Positions 41,223 through 52,239 of a DNA stretch of 64,000 nt are shown piece by piece; position 1 is the stretch's first letter; the number at the start of each line of letters is the position of its first letter. The notes below the pieces were generated by a model. It searched no databases. It was not told where the DNA came from and saw nothing but the letters and a program-made list of their open reading frames with translations. Source of the stretch: Nissolia schottii (taxonomy: Eukaryota; Streptophyta; Magnoliopsida; Fabales; Fabaceae); NCBI GenBank assembly GCA_003254905.1, contig QANU01021398.1, positions 62,001 through 126,000 of the forward strand, in the 5' to 3' direction. Position numbers and translations under genes: made by a program.

Positions 41223-41714
41223 TCCAACTATAATTTTCTTCAGGAACCTTGGATCTTTGTTGCTTGTTCCCGTTAATTACTTCAATGGGATACAATTTAG
41301 AATTTTTAGTTTTCTTACTTTGTTAGCTAGAATGACACTTTAAGCCATTTTTGTTAGTTTATTTTTACTTTAATTTATGTCTTTTCTTAAACATTTTCAT
41401 ATCTTTTGTTGATTCAATTAACGTTAGAAATCCCTCTACTTGATGTTTGCATTTGGTCCTATGAACCCCTGATATATTTTTTATTCTCTTAAATAATGAA
41501 TACAATATTCTACATTTGAAAAAGAATCTAAATAAATTTATAATATACTAAGATATTATTTTATTGAAACACTCATACTCTAGTGCGAAAGAAACTTTCT
41601 ACTAGTTCAGAAACTATACAGTGAAGGGCCATAAGAACATCGTGTACTAATCAATACGAACAAGTTGATTGGCAATTTCAATAAAGAAAAAAAAAGTTTC
41701 GAAAACCTAACTGA
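41223..41714. other. no recognisable gene
   Basis: AT-rich sequence between the solo LTR and the NLR duplication unit. Its first part is the right flank of the LTR insertion site. No open frame with recognisable content. Confidence 0.5.
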
Positions 41715-42706
41715 TTAACCTACTTATTAATTAATAACATTTAACATTATTTCCCTTTATTTTGTCTCTAAAAATGTTAAGTGTCATTTATAAAAATGAG
41801 TAGGTTGATAAATAGGTTAATGAGTTAGGTCTTCCAATCATTAACCTTTAATAAAATCTGTTTGCATCTTCATAATTTTTTTTCAAAGGTATCTCAACTA
41901 AATGTGGAAAAGAGGAAGAGAGGATCAAGAGATAAATCTATTGGAGTACCATGAATAGGTTGTATTAGAGAATGCATGAATTTTATTGCTACCCTTGATT
42001 AATTACATTGTTGTATTAATTTATAGAGACTTAATATTATATAATAAAAATCTGTAATAGAAACTAGACAAACTTTAACTAATTACTTGTCAATTGTCAA
42101 TATTAACTACTTGTTAATCTACCAAGTCTGCTTTGTTGGAAGAATTTTGAGATAATTAATTAGTCAGCATCACAGTATTACAGAGTTTAGTTCAATGATA
42201 TAAATGCACAAGAATGATCTCCTACTCATCATGTTCAGCAATAACTTTTAGCCCCTCACTTGTAACACAAAACCTCAATAGAGGAGCCTTACTTTCTAAG
42301 CAGAGTAGATTTCTATCCGAATTAATTTCTTGGAAATATTACACTCAACAAACTGATGTCTACGCTTTGTTCATCATGCCACTGAAACCTAAATTCCCCC
42401 TTACGTTGTCCATCATTGAGCCTACCATTTGATTACCATCAAGATGTCGATATATATACAAATAAAAGAGAAGTTTGCACAATATCAAAAACAAGCAAAG
42501 TAAATTCAAATATAACCTTCCTCAATTAGAACCACACTTTCTTTCCAAAAAACAAAGTTCAGTTTCCAATGAACTAGGATGTGATCATCAGGACATTATT
42601 CAAAACACATTGACAAAGTGCTGAACAAACAACAAATCAATAATATACATTATGAAAAAAGAAAGAAAAGAAAAAGTAAAAAAGGCCTCTTCCACCAAAA
42701 ATCTTC

Positions 42707-45700
42707 CTATTCTGATTCGCCAATGATTACCTGCTTAATGTGAGATATCTTGGACCAATACTCTCCAACTTGAGGCTGACATTTTCTACATAGTTCTGGA
42801 CAACCATCAATTTGCAAATATTCAAGGGCGGAAAGGCGATGGATGTCATCTGGGAGAGACATCAACTTCGGACAATTTGTTATGGAAAATGTTTTCAAGA
42901 AACTCAGAGTCGAAAACCACTCAGGAAGTGCCTCTAGTTGGTAGCAGTCAAAAATCATCAAGGATTGTATTGTGTTCGCAGATGCTTTAAACCAATGAGG
43001 CAAGGTTACCAACTGTGGTAAAGATTGAAGACCTATTAATCTTAACCTCAAGTGGGTGTTTTGGTCATCACGGTCCTCTGAAAATTCCAACATGTCACAG
43101 TTTTGAACAAGCAAGCTCTCTAATTGAGGAAAATGCTCGAAATCAAGTGGCACATTCTTCAAACGGCTACAACCTTCAATGTTCAATGATTTAAGAGCAA
43201 CTAGTTTTATTCCAAAGAACAAAGACTCTACATTGTCGCAATACGAGATGCCCAGACTTTCAAGAGAACTTAAGCTTGCAATCTCGTTCTCAAGCAAAAC
43301 ATGTTGTTTCGTAGTTATCTCTAATTCTCGCAGACTGATCAATTCTCTCAATCCTCTAGGCAATGTTTCAAGCTCCGTACACCCATCAAGCACTAAGAAT
43401 AGCAAATTATGGAGCTTGCAAATAGAATCAGGGAGTCTCTTTATTTTTTTTTTGTTACGAAGATCGAGACATCTTAAATGTTTCAACTTACCAATGGACC
43501 TAGGCAGTGTCTCACATGTAGAATCACTTAAATCCAAAATCCGCAAGTATTTGTACATTGACATCCATGTATTCATTAGAGCTTCATTGTTGGCTCCCAT
43601 TCCTTCAATAGGAAACAATATAGTTTTCACACCTGCTGATTTTGGGGTGGATGACTTGCCAAGCATTTTATTTTCAACATAAGATATATGCTGAATAGAC
43701 TCAAGTATATCTTGAATGTCTGAATTAATCAATTGACACTCATCTTTTGCAACGTAAACTGAAAGATCATGCACTAAATCGTGCATTTTAAACCAATAGT
43801 ACGTACCTAAGTCGATAAAATCTTGAAGGAAAGATCTTGAAATTAATTCATACAAATATTGATTGGCAACATCTTCTAAAGTCTTGCTTTTGCTTTGTGT
43901 TGGAAGGAGACCTAGTGCTCCCCAAAGAGAAGTCATTTGAGCACTAACAAAGTCATAATCCTTTGGAAAAAGAGAGAACATGGCAAAACATTGCCTCAAG
44001 TGGGATGGCATTTGATCATAGCTTAATTTTAAAGCAGGTAAAATGTCATCTTTCTTTTGTGGCAAATTCCATATCTCATTGTTTCTCACAAATTCCCACT
44101 CATCTATCTCAAATTTTGAATATAGTAAACTTCCTAGCGTCCTTACAGCGAGAGGAACCCCACCACATTTTTTCACAATTTCTCGTCCAATCATTACCAA
44201 ATCTGGGTGCTTATCCTTTTCTTGTTCATCTTTGAAATCCCATTTAACAAACAGAGACAATGAATCCTCCAAAGAAAGGCCTTCTAAAATGTGTGAGGGA
44301 GTGGTACCCATCATGGAAGCAATGGTAGGACTACGTGTTGTCACTAAGACTTTACTTCCCTGAGCATCCACTTGTATTAGATCTCTCAACTCAACCCACT
44401 TAACACGATCCTCATTCCATACATCGTCCAAGACGAGAAGGAACTTTTGACCAGCAATTCTGTTCCTTAGATGATTTGTTAGTTGCTCCATGTCTAATTC
44501 TTTTAAGTTTGGTTGACCCACACGAGCATCAGCAGAAACAAACTCGTCAGCACAATTGATGATTTTAATAATCAGTTGCCTAACATCAAAGTCATCAGAA
44601 ACACAAACCCACATTTTCATTGAAAAAGACTCAGTTATGCTCTCATCATTGAACACAAACTTAGCAAGCGTGGTCTTCCCTAAACCTCCAATTCCCACAA
44701 TGGGAATAACAGGGATTCTTTTATCATCACCATCATTAGGATTATGTTGCATCAAGAGTTGTACGATCTTTTCTTTATCATGTTTCCTCCCTATCACGTC
44801 TGACTCAACAACATGAGAGTAAGTCATCTCCCTCCTATGCACAACTCGCCTATCAACATCAACTCTTTCAAGACCAAACTTATCCCTATCAGCTGCAACT
44901 CTGTCTAGTCTCTTATTGATTTCTTTAANCATTCCATACATCGTCCAAGACGAGAAGGAACTTTTGACCAGCGATTTTGTTCCTTAGATGATTTGTTAGT
45001 TGCACCATGTCTAATTCTTTTAAGTTCGGTTGACCCACACGAGCATTAGCAGAAACAAACTCGTCAGCACAATTGATGATTTTAATAATCAGTTGCCTAA
45101 CATCAAAGTCATCGGAAACACAGACCCACATTTTCATTGGAAAAGACTCGATTATGCACTCATCATTGAACACAAACTTAGCGAGCGTGGTCTTCCCTAA
45201 ACCTCCAATTCCCACAATGGGAATAACAGGGATTCTTTTATCATCACCATCATTAGGATTATGTTGCATCAAGAGTTGTACGATCTTTTCTTTATCATGT
45301 TTCCTCCCTATCACGTCTGACTCAACAACATGAGAGTAAGTCAACTCCCTCCTATGCACAACTCGCCTATCAACATCAACTCTTTCAAGACCGAACTTAT
45401 CCCTATCAGCTGCAACTCTGTCTAGTCTCTTATTGATTTCTTTAATTTTCTGAGCCATCTTACATCGGAAAACAAGTGGATTAGAGCTCGAGAAGAAGCG
45501 ACCTACCTTGGTTTTGGCGGTGCCATGAGCTTTGGCAACTTGCTTGCTTAAAGCTTCGTACTCAACTTCGTCAAGCACGTTGTCAGCATCAGAGAAGACA
45601 TGTTTGATACGCTTCAGCCATTGACGCAGCTCGTGGTTGTGCTCCTGTTTCTGTTCAGCGTCCAACAGCACAGCCTTGACGTATGACAGAGTCTGTTTGA

Positions 45701-45812
45701 ACTCTTTCAGGTCGTCGTATACACCAATGACCCGAGAAGCTTCTTCATATGCCCGAGAAGCAATCTTTGATATCAGTGACTCTGCGATGCTGAAAAGGAA
45801 TAATTCAGCCAT
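42707..45812 (-). CDS. CC-NB-ARC-LRR (NLR) disease-resistance protein, copy 1
   Basis: Single-exon gene read on the minus strand. Domains: Rx-type coiled coil (residues 1-120, EDVID-like 'DADNVLDEVEYEAL'); NB-ARC with P-loop 'GIGGLGKTT' (201-209), kinase-2 'LVLDDVWN', 'KVLVTTRS', GLPL-like 'CGGVPLAVRTLG', 'CFAMFSLFPKDY' and 'FKMHDLVHDL' (MHD intact); then about 14 LRRs to the TAG at 42707. These receptors sense pathogen effectors in the cytosol and trigger immunity. The N at 44929 splits the frame: 44413-44928 and 44930-45445 are the same 516-bp stretch with 14 substitutions. Removing one copy plus the N leaves exactly 863 codons including the stop, the length of copy 2, so this is one gene (or a chimera of two), not two genes. 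Confidence 0.88.
44413..45445. repeat. 516-bp duplicate across an N (probable contig-join artefact)
   Basis: 44413-44928 and 44930-45445 are colinear and about 97% identical, and both end exactly at the N at 44929. The right-hand copy is closer to NLR copy 2 (for example 'TTATGCACTC' and 'GTCAACTCC') than to the left-hand copy. Confidence 0.85.
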
Positions 45813-45903
45813 GGCTCAGGTAAAAAAGACAGAGAGATGGAAAGGCAGAAACCACAATGACAGGGAAGACTATGATTATGCCAAGTCTTCACACTTCGCC
45901 AAA

Positions 45904-45915
45904 TTATCTATAAGG
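45904..45915 (-). promoter_or_regulatory. TATA-like box of NLR copy 1
   Basis: CCTTATAGATAA on the minus strand, about 95 bp before the ATG. It is conserved in the duplicated flank of copy 2 (about 55888-55899) and altered in the inverted fragment at 56200-56315. Confidence 0.4.
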
Positions 45916-46239
45916 CTTTGATTCCATCTGGTGACACAATTATTGGTTTATGAGCTGGGCGATTTCTTTTTAATTGCAATATTGATGCCTATTTTCACAT
46001 GGACATGTGACAACTGCGTTTCTTTCTCACCGATGAGTTTAGTTAAGAGAGTTATTGATTTTGTCATTTTTAATCATGTAGTGTGCACCTATCTAGGTAT
46101 CACTGGTTTTAAAAAAAACTTGATATTAAAGTATAGCAAGATAAATTAATTAATTAAAACACGATATACATATTACAATATGTCATTATACTGTTAATTA
46201 ATAATTTTATATAGTTAATTGTTATACATTCACTCATTC

Positions 46240-46700
46240 ATAGTTACTGTGCTCAAATATTTTTAACTATAATGCACCAACATTTTAAATTGTGCATAAA
46301 TATTTTTAATTATTATGCATAAACATTTTTCGCATATTATACAAATATTTTTAACTAACATGCACACACTTTTTATTATGGGGCATAAACATTTTTAATT
46401 ATCATGCACAAACATTTTAAACTGTTTAAAATATTTGTGCACGATAATTAAAAATGTTTGTGTACTATAATAAAAAGTTAGTGCATGTCAGTTAAAATGT
46501 TTGTGCATGTATGTTTCTGCATGATAGTTGAAAATGTGTGCACAACAGGTGAAAAAGTTTGTGAACAACAATGAAAAATGTTTGTGCATAACAGTTGAAA
46601 AAGTTCACGTATAATAGTTTCAAATGTTTGTATACAATAGTTCAAAATATTTATGTACAACTGGTACAAATATTTATGCACAATATTACAATGCGATGAC
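46240..46700. repeat. foldback array of TTTGTGCA units
   Basis: The left arm (46250-46415) carries ATGCACAAACAT-type units and the right arm (46430-46690) their complement ATGTTTGTGCAT, about ten per arm. The axis is at 46423, within ATTTTAAAC-T-GTTTAAAAT, and the arms pair for about 19 bp with two mismatches there. Confidence 0.85.
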
Positions 46701-46858
46701 AAAATTTAGGACGTATATCTAACACGTTTTATTTGAAGTTATTTTTGCGCTAGATAATGCTAGTCGGATAGAAATTGCTCTAAATACTTTATTTTTATAC
46801 GTGTTTTTATTTCATATTATATGATATCATGCAAGAATTTTGGGTGATTTGGAGATTC

Positions 46859-47100
46859 AAATTGTATTTTTGTTTTTTTCTTTTTTTCTTTGTCTCTACT
46901 ACTAATTAAGATGTGAAAATATGCTTTCTTTTAATAAATAAAAAAAACTGATAAAGAAAAAGAATGAGAAATACAAATAATNAAATTGTATTTTTGTTTT
47001 TTCTTTTTTTCTTTGTCTCTACTACTAAGATGTGAAAATATGCTTCCTTTTAATAAATAAAAAAAACTGATAAAGAAAAAGAATGAGAAATACAAATAAT
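46859..47100. repeat. about 120-bp duplicate across the N at 46982
   Basis: 46859-46981 and 46983-47100 are the same AT-rich sequence differing by a 1-base and a 4-base indel and one substitution, and the first copy stops at the N. Same pattern as at 44929; probable unmerged contig overlap. Confidence 0.85.
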
Positions 47101-47439
47101 TTTAACAAGTTTTATTTGGGTTACTTATAATTGGTTTAAAATTTTAATTGTCAAAATTACATTTGCACCTAAAACTACTAGCAGTATGTATAGCTTAAAT
47201 TACATGTAAAGTTATAAGCCTAAGCATGTAGCCACGTCTCTTCAACAATTTGGTATATACTACTTACATGTTCTTTATATTTTCCCGCTAATCCTCAGGT
47301 GAAATTTGTAGGTGAGCACGAAGATTCCCAATAAAAGTGAATTTCACTTGGTGGGACACAATAAAAGTGATAGGACTCACTTTTATTGTGTGTGCGCCCA
47401 AAAATGAGATGTTAATTTTTGTGCTCACCCAACAATTCT

Positions 47440-48658
47440 CAATCCCATAACTTAATTCATGGGGTTTGGATTGGAGCACCTTCTCTTCACCTCTGATTTC
47501 CATCTCACCTCTTTGAGATTTCCATCCAGGTCATAGTCTCTCTCCATTACAAGGTTGATTCCTTCATCAGAGTACCAACCAACTCCAATACAAAGAATGC
47601 CATCCTTATTAACGTCAACATAAAGTCACGCCTAGGGGAAGCCATAATATGGTCATCACATCCTACAAGTCGAGCTCCCTAAAGTAGTTGGTATTCTCCA
47701 GGAGGCTCCTCTTCTTTAGGGTTTCAGTACAAAGGTACACATAGGGACACCGTTTCCCCCTTCGACATCGTTTTCTTCACCGTAAACTGGAGTCGCACTG
47801 ACCTCGAAGACTTTCCATGACCCCATCAGCTCTGAAGGCTTGGTTTGTTTTCATTGAGATAATGGCTTTCCGTCAAACTCCACATCACTGTTTCAAACAC
47901 AACATGCATTAGGTATTTTCTTGAACTCAATGGAGGAAATGATAGTAAGAAGTTGAAGAGAAGGACCATAGTGCAGAATATGATGATGCTTACTGACAGC
48001 AACTATAACACAATGGAGATTCATGTCATATTTAATTTATATTTTTTTTAATAAAAATCCATTATTTTGACATGGTATTGAGTTGTATAGAATTGTCTTA
48101 CACCTATATCCTATCACATAGATCATTGAAAGAACAAGTGTTTCACAGTCATTTCAGCACGACGTGTTTACTGTCTTGTGACTCGAAGGTCATGACTCAT
48201 GAGTTCAATTTTTTAAAACAATCTCTCCATTTGCAAAGGTTAAGGTTAAATACATTTATCCTCCCTAGACACTACGCACTAAGCCACCCTTTTAATAGTC
48301 ACAAACTTAATCAAAAAATGCAATTAAAGCACAAATAAATACCTCTCGACTTTGACAGATGCAGGACTGACCAATTCTTCTTCATACACAGCAACTCTCA
48401 TTATTTGTATGTCTGAACCATCATTATTGAATTCTATAGTGTGGACGATGCGGATCCTTTTAATTTATGGCAGCCTTTAACCAAGCACTGAAAAAGAGGA
48501 AAAATCCAAGTAGTATCTGACACCAAGGAAGGTTCTATAAGTATGAATTTCGGTAAGATGTATGCTAGACTTACTTGTTCAAACTTGTAAGTTGGCGTGA
48601 TATAGTACCTTGTCTCATCATCTTCACCCACAGGGATATCTATAGGACCCCTAANCAT
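47440..48658 (-). pseudogene. decayed multi-exon gene, family not recognised
   Basis: Minus-strand pieces look protein-coding but are broken. 48658-48570 reads 'IDIPVGEDDETRYYITPTYKFEQ', followed by a good donor (GTAAGT) and, about 80 bp on, an acceptor (TTTTTCAG). The next block (48465-48345) reads 'RIVHTIEFNNDGSDIQ' and 'VAVYEEELVSPASVKVE' in another frame. Further blocks read 'GSWKVFEVSATPVYGEEND' (about 47830-47750) and 'VNKDGILCIGVGWYSDEG' followed by 'VMERDYDLDGNLKEVRW' (47620-47500). Stops and frame changes separate them, and the 5' end is lost at the N at 48655. I cannot name the family. Confidence 0.5.
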
Positions 48659-49542
48659 TAGGCTAAATAAATTAATACGAAGTTAGTTATTATTAGGAAT
48701 TCTTTTTATGAAATTAGCTATTAATTAAGTTATTAATTAATATTTCTTTATTCATGAAAATAACCAGATATTCATTTAATTAGTTATTTCTTTATTTAAA
48801 AATAGTGATTTATTTAGAAATGTCTTTAATTACGAAGTTAGTTATTTATTTATAATTATTTATTTAGAAACTCTTTATCTAAGAAGTTGATATTTATGAA
48901 ACTATTTTAAAAAGTCTTGAAAACATTTAGGACTACATGGGACCACCTATTTTATTGTTTTAAATAAAGTCATGTTGCATGTGTATAATTAGTATTAAGT
49001 GATATAAATATTCACATGCCTAGAAAGATTTTGGTGGGAGAAGATTTCTGTTAAGGAAATGTTTTGATTAGGATAAGACTTGGTATTTAAGTTGTCCATT
49101 GTGATGCATCTGTCTTATTTGGAAACCTCCTAAGCATGAGATCTTAGTCTACCTTTATTTTTCAAGATAAAACATTTAATAATATTAAGTCGCATGTTGT
49201 GCTATTATTATCAGTTAAAGGATTACGCTATGATGATCATGTTATGAATTTAAACTGTTTTCATAGGAGTTATATCGAGGATAGAACTGTAAGTCATCGA
49301 CAGCCTATGTTGATCATGGTATACCTTGTACGATCATTAAGTAGAATAGGATTCATGTATATTTAGGGCAAGACCGTAAAGCCCGGACATGACAGTCCGT
49401 GATGCCTGGTGTCATGTAGCATGTCATGTAGATTAGGGCAAGACCGTTAAGTCCGGACATTTCAAGAACTGCTAAATCATAATGCTCAGAACGTATATCT
49501 AGAGAACTCCTTACTTACTTTTGTTCTTAAAATGCTTTTAAG

Positions 49543-49588
<46 letters not shown>

Positions 49589-50075
49589 GAACATTTTCAT
49601 GATTGTATTATATTATATATTACATTGCATGTCATGGTTACGAACTGTCCTATGTCACTGTAGGGTTTGCCATTCACTGAGCGATGACTTACCCTTCATC
49701 AACCTTTTTACAGATATTGTTGACGAAGACATTCCGCTCGTTCAGTAGATCTCAACAGTTTAGACTCTTGGTGAGCTTTGCATTGTCGTGAAGTATTCTT
49801 TAGCTATTTCAGTATTAGGATAGTTTATATTTATGTCAATCTATAGAGTGCTCCAGTGAACTACAAGCAAGCAGAGTGTAGCGTATTTTTGATTATATTT
49901 AGTTTAGTATCTTGTAAAAGATTTTATTTCATTTTAATTAAGATGTTTAATTTTATTTAAAAAGGTTTCTTCTTTATTTATTTATAAAAGTTGTTTTCAT
50001 GATTAGCACTTTAGGAGGCTTAACTAAGGGAACTAGTCCCTTGCGTGGTTGTGGTGATTTCTTGGATCGTCACAT
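48656..50075 (+). repeat. probable Ty3/gypsy LTR fragment
   Basis: Non-coding, AT-rich, ending near 50075 with 'CTTGGATCGTCACA', an end typical of plant gypsy LTRs. Contains a direct repeat 'TAGGGCAAGACCGTTAAG' (49364 and 49433). The left end falls on the N at 48655, so its true start is unknown. Confidence 0.5.
49543..49586. repeat. (ATT)n microsatellite
   Basis: About 14 ATT units. Confidence 0.95.
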
Positions 50076-51095
50076 TAACTGTCTAATTACAATAAAATAA
50101 TAAAGAAAAAAATATAAAAAAATAGAAGGAAAAAAACAAGAAAAGTGGTTTTAGAAAGGGAAAACTTAGCTAGAGATGGAAAATAACTCAGTTTGGTGCA
50201 AGGATGAAGTGAAGAGGTTGAGCTCTATTTATAGGCCCAATTTTACTGTTCTTCTTCACTACAACAAAGGATTCTTCATTGAAACAAACAGTACCACAAT
50301 AGAGCACTATGGAAATGACTCGATACTGACTCAGAGGATGTACATTGGTAGGCCTTTCGCTGTAGCGAAGAAATGCTCACTACAACGAGCTGTGTTGGAA
50401 AAAGTCTCTTCATGAAAGTTGTAGGTATTTCAATTACATATCAAATAGACTCAAGTTTTCCTCATTGTGACTTTGGATGAAGAAATGACACCCTGATCTT
50501 TGTAGCATCTTCAAGTTGTAAATTCCATCATTGTTATTTTAACTTTCGGGGATTTTTTTTTAAAAAATTAAGTAGACATTATTCAGCTTTTGAGGTCTTC
50601 ATAAAATTCGTATATATATTTTATTTATCTTTCCACACGTAAGATATGTAAGATTTTGAATTTTATAACTTTTTTTATGCTCAAAATATGAAGACAGCGT
50701 AATAGTCGTAGTTTGTGCAAGAGAGACTCAACTTGATGCCCACACCCTATCATGTTGCAATTGCGAGCTATGGAGCTTGAAATAGAGTTTGCAGGCAATT
50801 GTGAGGTATGGAGCTTGTATCATCTTAGTGTTGAGGTGTGTTCCTACGAAAAACAACACTCAAAGAACGAGTGGTTAAACCCATAGGACCCTTAAGCAAA
50901 TATTTTCCATAAAATGACACAATTTATTCACAATTCACAAAACCAAATTCTAAGAGGACATATCACAAGTTAGTGTTAATTCCTTATTCTTATATACAAT
51001 TTAACACTAAAACATGTGATTAAAGTGCGGAAAATAATTGAATATATATACAGTGCATCAATTAGCTCTCTATCCCGCCTGGGTTACAAAATAAT
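50076..51095. other. repeat-derived non-coding sequence
   Basis: 50160-50560 resembles the non-coding part of gypsy-type elements ('AAAGTTGTAGGTATTTCAATTA', 'CTCAAGTTTTCCTCATTG'). The frame at 50176-50415 has no recognisable motif. 50560-51095 is AT-rich with nothing identifiable. Confidence 0.4.
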
Positions 51096-51099
51096 TGTT

Positions 51100-51452
51100 G
51101 GTTACCTCCTCCCGAAGGAATGGTCAACCTGAATGTTGACGTAAGTGTCTTGCGCACTTGCCACCGGAGATGAACTTGGCTTTATGGTTTCGTTGCTCCT
51201 TCTAACTCAATGGACGTTACTTAGGTTGAGTTACATGCAATTAGGGATGGGTTGCATTTTGCTTGGAACAAGGGAGTGCGTAGCATCGTTTGTGAATCGG
51301 ACTGCTTGGAGGCTATTGGTTTTATTTACGCTTCTATCGTTTTCCATGCTCCGATGCTTGATGTGTTGCTTAGTGACATTAGAGAGTTGTTGCAGCGCTC
51401 TTGGGACGTAAGGGTGTTGTTGACTGACTGGCTAGGAAGGGTGTTGTTTTGA
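51100..51452 (+). pseudogene. LINE-type RNase H domain relic
   Basis: Plus-strand frames give 'PPEGMVNLNVDVSV' (the usual start is PPxGxxKLNxDGS), then 'ELHAIRDGLHFAWNKGVRSIVCESDCLEAI' in pieces and 'LLSDIRELLQRSWDVRVL'. This is the RVT_3 RNase H found at the C-terminus of plant LINEs and in related stray genes. Frameshifts lie between the blocks. Confidence 0.75.
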
Positions 51453-52239
51453 AATCTGCTGGTTGCTGTTATTTGTTGTTTTTTATCTTCTACTACCAAA
51501 AATCAAAATCAAAATTATTCTTGGTCCTGTGAATGGTAGTACTAAAACTTTGAATTTGCTTTCACTAGTATAGGTGCAGCAAATGTGGAAAAATATTACC
51601 ACATATGCACCGTCCAACGTGCAACAATTATTCATTTGTTGACGATGAAAAGATAAGCTATCAATCAACATAGCTAATTAAGCTTCGTCCAACTTGATGC
51701 CATATACACATTAGAGAGCCAAGGAGGATCTAAATCGAACAAATCATTGGAAGAATTTTTCAATTTTGCCTTTCCTAACCAAAATTCAAAATGTGATTCA
51801 CCATTTTGTGTTTAACTCTCTTACCATTAAAACAAATCTCAGTTTAAGTGTTTGTTTTACAGACTGTAAAGAAAGTTTGATTTTGTTTTAGGAGGCTACT
51901 TGCTAAAACCATTAGCTAGTACAATGTCATATTTTTATAGTCAAAAGCCACGTTGCAACTCAAAATACATTAATGGAAAGAAAAATGTGAACCCATTCTG
52001 ATATGAATATTCAACCTAGTTTAGTAAATGAGAGAAAGCACATACTTATAAGAATAAAGAACATGATAGGAAAATAAGGGAAAGTCAAGTTAGCACCGAT
52101 TACAAAAGGGGATAATGGAAATAAAGGCGTAAAAAGGTGAAATAACAATGATTCTTCCTCTCTGGCAACAGAATTGGTTTACCAATCTTTTCAAGAGAAT
52201 GAGGAATATCTTGTTGTGTATGTGGTCCATGGTGTTCCT
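51453..52239. other. no recognisable gene
   Basis: AT-rich sequence between the RNase H relic and NLR unit 2. No motif or repeat termini seen. Confidence 0.5.

Larger units (their letters stand above)
41715..46155. repeat. NLR tandem-duplication unit 1
   Basis: Sequence from about 41715 to 46155 is repeated at about 52240-56190 in the same orientation, covering the NLR gene, about 1 kb of downstream sequence and about 340 bp upstream. After removing the 517-bp assembly duplication at 44929 and correcting the gap in unit 2, the two gene bodies have the same length. Confidence 0.9.

Noticed and set aside
43179..45333. Plus-strand frames of 86-167 codons across the NLR genes
   Set aside because: Antisense shadows of a conserved minus-strand coding sequence; the same shadows recur in copy 2.
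42707..45812. Two separate NLR genes, one ending and one starting near 44930
   Set aside because: The split falls on an N flanked by a 516-bp duplicate; removing it gives one gene of the same length as the paralogue, and the downstream frame lacks its own coiled coil and promoter.
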